A stretch of 64,000 nt of DNA from Eikenella exigua (GTDB taxonomy: Bacteria; Pseudomonadota; Gammaproteobacteria; Burkholderiales; Neisseriaceae), in assembly GCF_008805035.1 (NCBI RefSeq), contig NZ_CP038018.1, positions 620,001-684,000 of the forward strand, given 5' to 3'. Under the pieces are notes generated by a model. It did not search any database. It was not told where the DNA came from and worked only from the letters and a program-made list of their open reading frames with translations. This document shows, piece by piece, positions 60,229 through 64,000 of the stretch. The first letter of the stretch is position 1; each line of letters begins with the position of its first letter. Both the position numbers and the translations under genes were made by a program.

Positions 60229-61632
60229 ATGAAACGATTGGGTTTTAAGCTGAGCAGCGGTATCGGCAGGGCGCTGTCGCACAAAATCAAACAAACGCAG
60301 CGCCTGTCGCGCAAAACGGCGGCGGTGATTTTGCTGTTGATGGGGGCAGCCTTGGTGTCGTTGGTGTCGCTGGGTTTTGCCAAATTGGCGGATTATGCGC
60401 TGCATCTGAACGCCAAGTGGTCGCAGCAGTATCCGATGGCAGCGTTTGCGGTGTTGCCGGCAGCGATGATGCTGATTGTGTGGTTCACGCGCCGTTATGC
60501 GCCTTATACGGCGGGCAGCGGGATTCCGCAGGTGTTGGCCACGCTTTCGATGCCGAAAGTGAAAGGAAGCAACCGCTTGGTGGCTTTGGGGCGCACGGCT
60601 TTGAAAATCCCGCTTACGTTTTTTGGCATGTTGGCCGGGGCTTCCATTGGGCGCGAGGGGCCTTCGGTGCAGGTGGGGGCGGCGGTAATGCTGGCATGGG
60701 GCTCTTGGTGCAAACGCTACAATTTGGCATTCAAACGCTTGCAGGACAAGGAATTGCTGGCGGCAGGCGCGGCTGGCGGTTTGGCGGCGGCATTCAATGC
60801 GCCGCTGGCCGGGGTGATTTTTGCGATTGAAGAGCTGGGGCGTTCGGTGTCGCTGCATTGGGAGCGGCAGATTTTTATCGGCGTGCTGGCTTCGGGCTTT
60901 TTTTTGGTGGCGATTGAGGGCAACAGCACCTATTTTCAAGGCTTTAACGCCGGGCAAACGGCAGAGCATATGTTGCGCTGGGCCTTGCTTTGTGCTGCGG
61001 TGTGCGGCGTGGCAGGCGGGCTGTTTGCGCGTTTTTTAAGCAAGGGTGCAACCTGGCTGGCGCTGCCGAAATGGCGCAACTGGATGCGCCGGCACCCGAT
61101 TTGGCTGGCGGGCGTGTTCGGCTTGATGCTGGCCGCCTTGGGCGTGCTGTTTAACGGGAAAACCTACGGCACGGGCTATGATGTGGCGGCAGCCGCGCTG
61201 CACGGGCAGACGGATTTGGCCTACGGCCTGGCCGGAGCGAAGTGGGCAGCCACGGTGTTTTCCTATTGGGCGGGCATTCCGGGCGGGATTTTCACGCCTT
61301 CGCTGGCCATCGGTGCGCTCTTGGGCGTGCACATTGCCCAAGTTGCCGGCGCGGAAGCACCGGCGGCGATTTTGGCCTTGCTGTGCATGGCTGCGTTTTT
61401 AGCAGCGGCCACGCAGGCGCCGCTCACGGCCAGCGTGGTGGTGATGGAAATGACGGGCAGCCAGTCGCTGCTGTTTTGGATGTTGGTGTCGTCGATTGCG
61501 GCTTCGGTGATTGCCCGCCAGTTTTGCCCGCAGCCGTTTTATCATTTCGCGGCAGGTCGTTTCCGCCAGCGCGTGCGCGAGGAGTTGCAGCAGGAAGAGG
61601 AAGCGCGGTTGGCGGAAGGAGCGACAAAGTAA
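60229..61632 (+). CDS. ClC-type chloride/proton antiporter
   Basis: Membrane protein of 467 residues. Chloride-site motifs are GSGIPQV, GREGPSVQ and GIPGGIFTPSL. The gating glutamate in GREGP and the internal proton glutamate in AIEELGRS are both present, so coupled Cl-/H+ exchange is expected rather than a channel. There are no CBS domains at the C-terminus. It may help in acid resistance. It is transcribed alone; a DUS hairpin follows. Confidence 0.93.
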   Translation: MKRLGFKLSSGIGRALSHKIKQTQRLSRKTAAVILLLMGAALVSLVSLGFAKLADYALHLNAKWSQQYPMAAFAVLPAAMMLIVWFTRRYAPYTAGSGIPQVLATLSMPKVKGSNRLVALGRTALKIPLTFFGMLAGASIGREGPSVQVGAAVMLAWGSWCKRYNLAFKRLQDKELLAAGAAGGLAAAFNAPLAGVIFAIEELGRSVSLHWERQIFIGVLASGFFLVAIEGNSTYFQGFNAGQTAEHMLRWALLCAAVCGVAGGLFARFLSKGATWLALPKWRNWMRRHPIWLAGVFGLMLAALGVLFNGKTYGTGYDVAAAALHGQTDLAYGLAGAKWAATVFSYWAGIPGGIFTPSLAIGALLGVHIAQVAGAEAPAAILALLCMAAFLAAATQAPLTASVVVMEMTGSQSLLFWMLVSSIAASVIARQFCPQPFYHFAAGRFRQRVREELQQEEEARLAEGATK

Positions 61633-61638
61633 TGGAAA

Positions 61639-61670
61639 AGGCTACCTGAAAATATTTCAGGTAGCCTTTT
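61639..61670. terminator. DUS hairpin after the ClC gene
   Basis: Perfect arms around a 4-6 base loop with AAAA and TTTT flanks. It also serves the convergent DUF4189 gene. Confidence 0.8.
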
Positions 61671-61688
61671 CAGCCTCAAGCAGCTGTT

Positions 61689-62336
61689 TTAGCGCTGATT
61701 GTAAATACCGTGGTCGTAGCCTACGCAGAAGGCTGTACCATTCGCTCCTTTGCCTGTTCGGGTGCCGGTATAAAAGCATCGGTCGTTTCTCACACCATGT
61801 ACCGCCTGACATGCGTTCATGGCCTGTTTGGCCGCTATTACGTCATTGTCGTTGGTGGCAAGGAACAGATCGTTGATTGAACGAGGATTATCTGTGGCTT
61901 TCACCAATACTGCGCAAGTATTGCTGAAGGTGGCAAACACTTGGCAATTAGAAGAAACGCATTGCTTCAGTGCTTCTTCAACTGCTCTTTCTTTAGAAAG
62001 GTATCCGCCCGGCCAGCTTACCCCTCTATTGTTAAAGTCCCATGCCAAAGCCATCCAATACGGCGTGGCGCGGAAACGGGCGATACGTGCTTGTACCTCC
62101 GCCTCACGCTGCTGCCAGGCGCGTATTTCGGCGGCGGTGGGGCCGCGGTTGATCGGCTGTTGCCGTACGGCATTGCGCTCGCGTTGTATCCGATCTGCTT
62201 CCGATTGCATGGCGCCATTGTAGTTGTGCCATTGCTGCGAGCCAACCGGATAGGGGTTGGCATGTGCCAAGCCCGCACTGCCCAATAGCACTGCCGCCAA
62301 CGCACCCGCTGCCGTGTTCATCATTGATTGCTTCAT
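61689..62336 (-). CDS. Secreted DUF4189 domain protein
   Basis: Protein of 215 residues. The signal peptide ends near GLAHA-NPYP. A Gln/Arg-rich helical segment (residues 35-85) precedes the DUF4189 domain: YWMALAWDFNNRGVSWPGG, SKERAVEEALKQCVSSNCQV, FSNTCAVLVKA, and a late Cys pair. DUF4189 domains are disulphide-rich and found in secreted proteins of unknown role. The ATG at 62336 has AGGAG nearby; the 22 codons above it look non-coding. It is convergent with the ClC gene. Confidence 0.85.
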   Translation of the reverse strand: MKQSMMNTAAGALAAVLLGSAGLAHANPYPVGSQQWHNYNGAMQSEADRIQRERNAVRQQPINRGPTAAEIRAWQQREAEVQARIARFRATPYWMALAWDFNNRGVSWPGGYLSKERAVEEALKQCVSSNCQVFATFSNTCAVLVKATDNPRSINDLFLATNDNDVIAAKQAMNACQAVHGVRNDRCFYTGTRTGKGANGTAFCVGYDHGIYNQR

Positions 62337-62456
62337 CTTGCCGCTCCTGTTTGGAAAGGGGAATAAGAGTATTGCCGATGATCGGATTGTAACAAAAAAC
62401 AAGATATTGTAAACATCTATCCCGCTGCTTGAAGGCTACCTGAAAAGTGGGGCATG

Positions 62457-62520
62457 TCGGGCATCAATGCCCGATCTGCGGGCTACCATTTTCTGCAGGG
62501 TGGCTAAAGCCCACCCTGCA
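62457..62520. repeat. Two adjacent perfect hairpins
   Basis: TCGGGCAT-CA-ATGCCCGA (62457-62474) and TGCAGGGTGG-7 bases-CCACCCTGCA (62494-62520). They lie between two DUS words, upstream of the DUF4189 gene and downstream of the OPT gene. Confidence 0.65.
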
Positions 62521-62567
62521 CATGTATCGATTTTTCTGTGTGTTGGCTATTGCCTTTAGTTGGCAAA

Positions 62568-62635
62568 GGGCTACCTGAAAATGGGAAGATATATTTTTCA
62601 GGTAGCCTCTGTTTGTGTTGGAAGAGGCTACCTGA
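62568..62635. repeat. Three DUS words after the OPT gene
   Basis: GGCTACCTGAAA (62570), TTTCAGGTAGCCT (62597) and AGGCTACCTGAAA (62626). The first two pair as a hairpin. Confidence 0.6.
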
Positions 62636-62647
62636 AAAATGCTGCGG

Positions 62648-62690
62648 CAAAAAAAGCCGCCCGATTGAATGTGTCGGGCGGCTGCTTCTC
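62648..62690 (-). terminator. Rho-independent terminator of the OPT gene
   Basis: Minus strand AGCCGCCCGA, 9-base loop, TCGGGCGGCT, then TTTTTTTG, 18 bases after the stop. Confidence 0.9.
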
Positions 62691-62708
62691 TAGCTGTTTT
62701 GTTGTGGC

Positions 62709-64000
62709 TTATTTGCTGACTTTCAAAATGCGGCGGATGAAAATAAGCATACCGCCAATGAAGAAGGCCAAGCCGAGGAATTCGCCTGTGGTGTCCCAGT
62801 TTTCGAGGTTCAGCGCCAGTGGGGAGTCTGAGCCGCCGCTGGTAACAGACAGGGCAATAATCAGAGCCATAATCACGCCGATCAAGCTCTCGCCCACAAT
62901 CAGGCCGGCGGCAAACAGGGTGCCTACGCGTTCGGCATCTTTCTGTTTGGCCTCATCTTTGCCGATATGGCGTTTCAGGAAGGCAGCCATGATGGCACCG
63001 ATGGCAATCGGCATATTGATGGCCGGCGGCAGGTAGATGCCCATGCCCACGGCCAAGGTGGGCAGCATCAGTTTGGAGCCGCTGCGTTTGAATATTTCGT
63101 TGATGATGATGAGTACCACACCAATACCGATACCGGTGAGGATGTAGTTCCATTGCAGCGAGTGCGAGAAGATGGCTTTGGCGATAGTGGTCATCAGCGT
63201 GGCCTGCGGGGCAGCCAGAGCTTGGCTCGGATCCATATCCGGGCGCGGCATGGCGCCGGTGAAACCGTAGGCAGCGTAAAGCAGCTCAAGCACAGAAGAT
63301 ACCACAAATGCACCCACCACACAGCCGATAATCAGCGCCACTTCCTGCCGCCACGGGGTGGCTTTAATCAGGTAGCCGGTTTTCAGGTCTTGCAGGTTAT
63401 CGTTGGAGATGGAGGCCACGGCTACTACGGCGGAGCCGCAGAATAGGGTGAGCGCCACCAGGAAATTGCGTGTACCTTCATCGGCAAACAGGTTGTTGGC
63501 ACTACCGACACCCAGCAACACCAGTGAAATGGCCACCACGGAGATGATGCCGATGCCGGAAATCGGGCTGGAAGAAGAGCCTACCAAGCCGGCCATATAG
63601 CCGCAGGCGGCTGCCACCAGGAAACCGATAACGAAGGCCAGCAGGGTGCAGACCACTACCAGCAGCCAAGCCGTGCCGGTGGGCAGGTTGGCATCAGCCA
63701 CGAAGTGGTAGAAGGAAAAGCCCAATAGCAGCATCATACCCAGTGCGTAGGCAATCATGGCTTTGGGCGACAAGTCTTGCTCAACGCGTTCCAGTGCAGC
63801 GCCCTCGCCGCCTCTGATGGCACGGAATGACATTTTCATGCCTTCGAGGGTGGGTTTGAGCAGGGTAATCAGTGTCCAGATGGCAGCAATACCGATGGTG
63901 CCCGCGCCGATAAAGCGCACTTTTTCTTTCCACAGCTGCATGGCGAAAGCGACCATTTCCATATCGGCTGGCTGCGGATTGGTAGCAGAGAAATAGGGGA
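62709..64000 (-). CDS. OPT family oligopeptide transporter, C-terminal part (cut by window edge)
   Basis: Membrane transporter of the OPT/YSL type, probably driven by protons and carrying small peptides or metal chelates. About 430 C-terminal residues are seen and the frame stays open through base 64000 (PYFSATNPQPADMEM before the first internal ATG). At least nine hydrophobic segments are present. The region SISNDNLQDLKTGYLIKATP with WRQEVALIIGCVVGAF is typical of bacterial OPT proteins, as are GIYLPPAINMPI and ERVGTLFAAGLIVGESL. A clear terminator follows. Confidence 0.92.
   Translation of the reverse strand, partial: PYFSATNPQPADMEMVAFAMQLWKEKVRFIGAGTIGIAAIWTLITLLKPTLEGMKMSFRAIRGGEGAALERVEQDLSPKAMIAYALGMMLLLGFSFYHFVADANLPTGTAWLLVVVCTLLAFVIGFLVAAACGYMAGLVGSSSSPISGIGIISVVAISLVLLGVGSANNLFADEGTRNFLVALTLFCGSAVVAVASISNDNLQDLKTGYLIKATPWRQEVALIIGCVVGAFVVSSVLELLYAAYGFTGAMPRPDMDPSQALAAPQATLMTTIAKAIFSHSLQWNYILTGIGIGVVLIIINEIFKRSGSKLMLPTLAVGMGIYLPPAINMPIAIGAIMAAFLKRHIGKDEAKQKDAERVGTLFAAGLIVGESLIGVIMALIIALSVTSGGSDSPLALNLENWDTTGEFLGLAFFIGGMLIFIRRILKVSK

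Noticed and set aside
1..64000. CRISPR array, rRNA operon, prophage or complete insertion sequence
   Set aside because: No regularly spaced direct repeats, transposase frame, phage gene block or rRNA sequence was found; the recurring 12-mers are DUS and are irregularly spaced.

Overview
The window is a chromosomal piece of a betaproteobacterium of the family Neisseriaceae, most likely Eikenella. The strongest sign is a 12-base word, AGGCTACCTGAA and its complement, which recurs dozens of times. It is the Eikenella dialect of the neisserial DNA uptake sequence (AG-eikDUS). Gene content and order also fit the family: rimP-nusA-infB-rbfA, hemX-hemY, an MFS gene next to ssb, and an EF-P with Arg32. 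No prophage, complete insertion sequence, rRNA operon or CRISPR array is present.

Layout. 1-7.5 kb: pepN (cut by the left edge), hemY-hemX with a hemD remnant upstream, uvrC-pgsA, and a DUF4124 secreted protein. 7.6-13.7 kb: guaB, fabD, fabG, dut, then a MoxR-DUF58 pair. 13.7-19.5 kb: the translation/transcription block rbfA, an unnamed gene, infB, nusA and rimP, preceded by a possible attenuator. 19.7-29.4 kb: a CopD-like remnant, an OsmB-like lipoprotein, the RNase P RNA, a patatin lipoprotein, a zinc-type CDF exporter, rlmB, thiE, two tandem DUF6636 secreted proteins, pheA, murA and a small secreted protein. 29.6-36.7 kb: a YheT-like hydrolase, a broken SMI1/KNR4 gene, pyrH, dps, a ricin-fold lipoprotein, frr, uppS, a frameshifted gene with a C8 tract, efp and tRNA-Thr. 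36.7-45.8 kb: pflB and pflA (anaerobic pyruvate cleavage), then a run of decayed genes (DUF4261, glyoxalase/VOC, MFS) around an amino-acid binding lipoprotein, a lytic transglycosylase and ssb. 46-53.8 kb: a YfaE-type ferredoxin, NlpE-like lipoprotein, obgE, a gabD-like dehydrogenase, DUF4180, Cdd1-type HhH protein, YebC, GNAT and tal. 53.8-64 kb: kdsD, an EamA transporter, the metP-metS importer pair, ETF-ubiquinone oxidoreductase, tRNA-Ser, a ClC antiporter, a DUF4189 protein, and an OPT transporter cut by the right edge.

Most genes are housekeeping. The unusual content lies between them: DUS words, often as inverted pairs that can act as terminators; a family of about 105-bp palindrome-ended elements (at least five copies) resembling miniature transposons; and about eight degraded genes. 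Several DUS words lie inside reading frames (pepN, hemY, uvrC, the DUF4124 gene, infB, rimP, gabD, kdsD). The small secreted or lipid-anchored proteins (DUF4124, DUF6636 x2, DUF4189, NlpE-like, ricin-like) probably form part of the envelope repertoire of this lineage.
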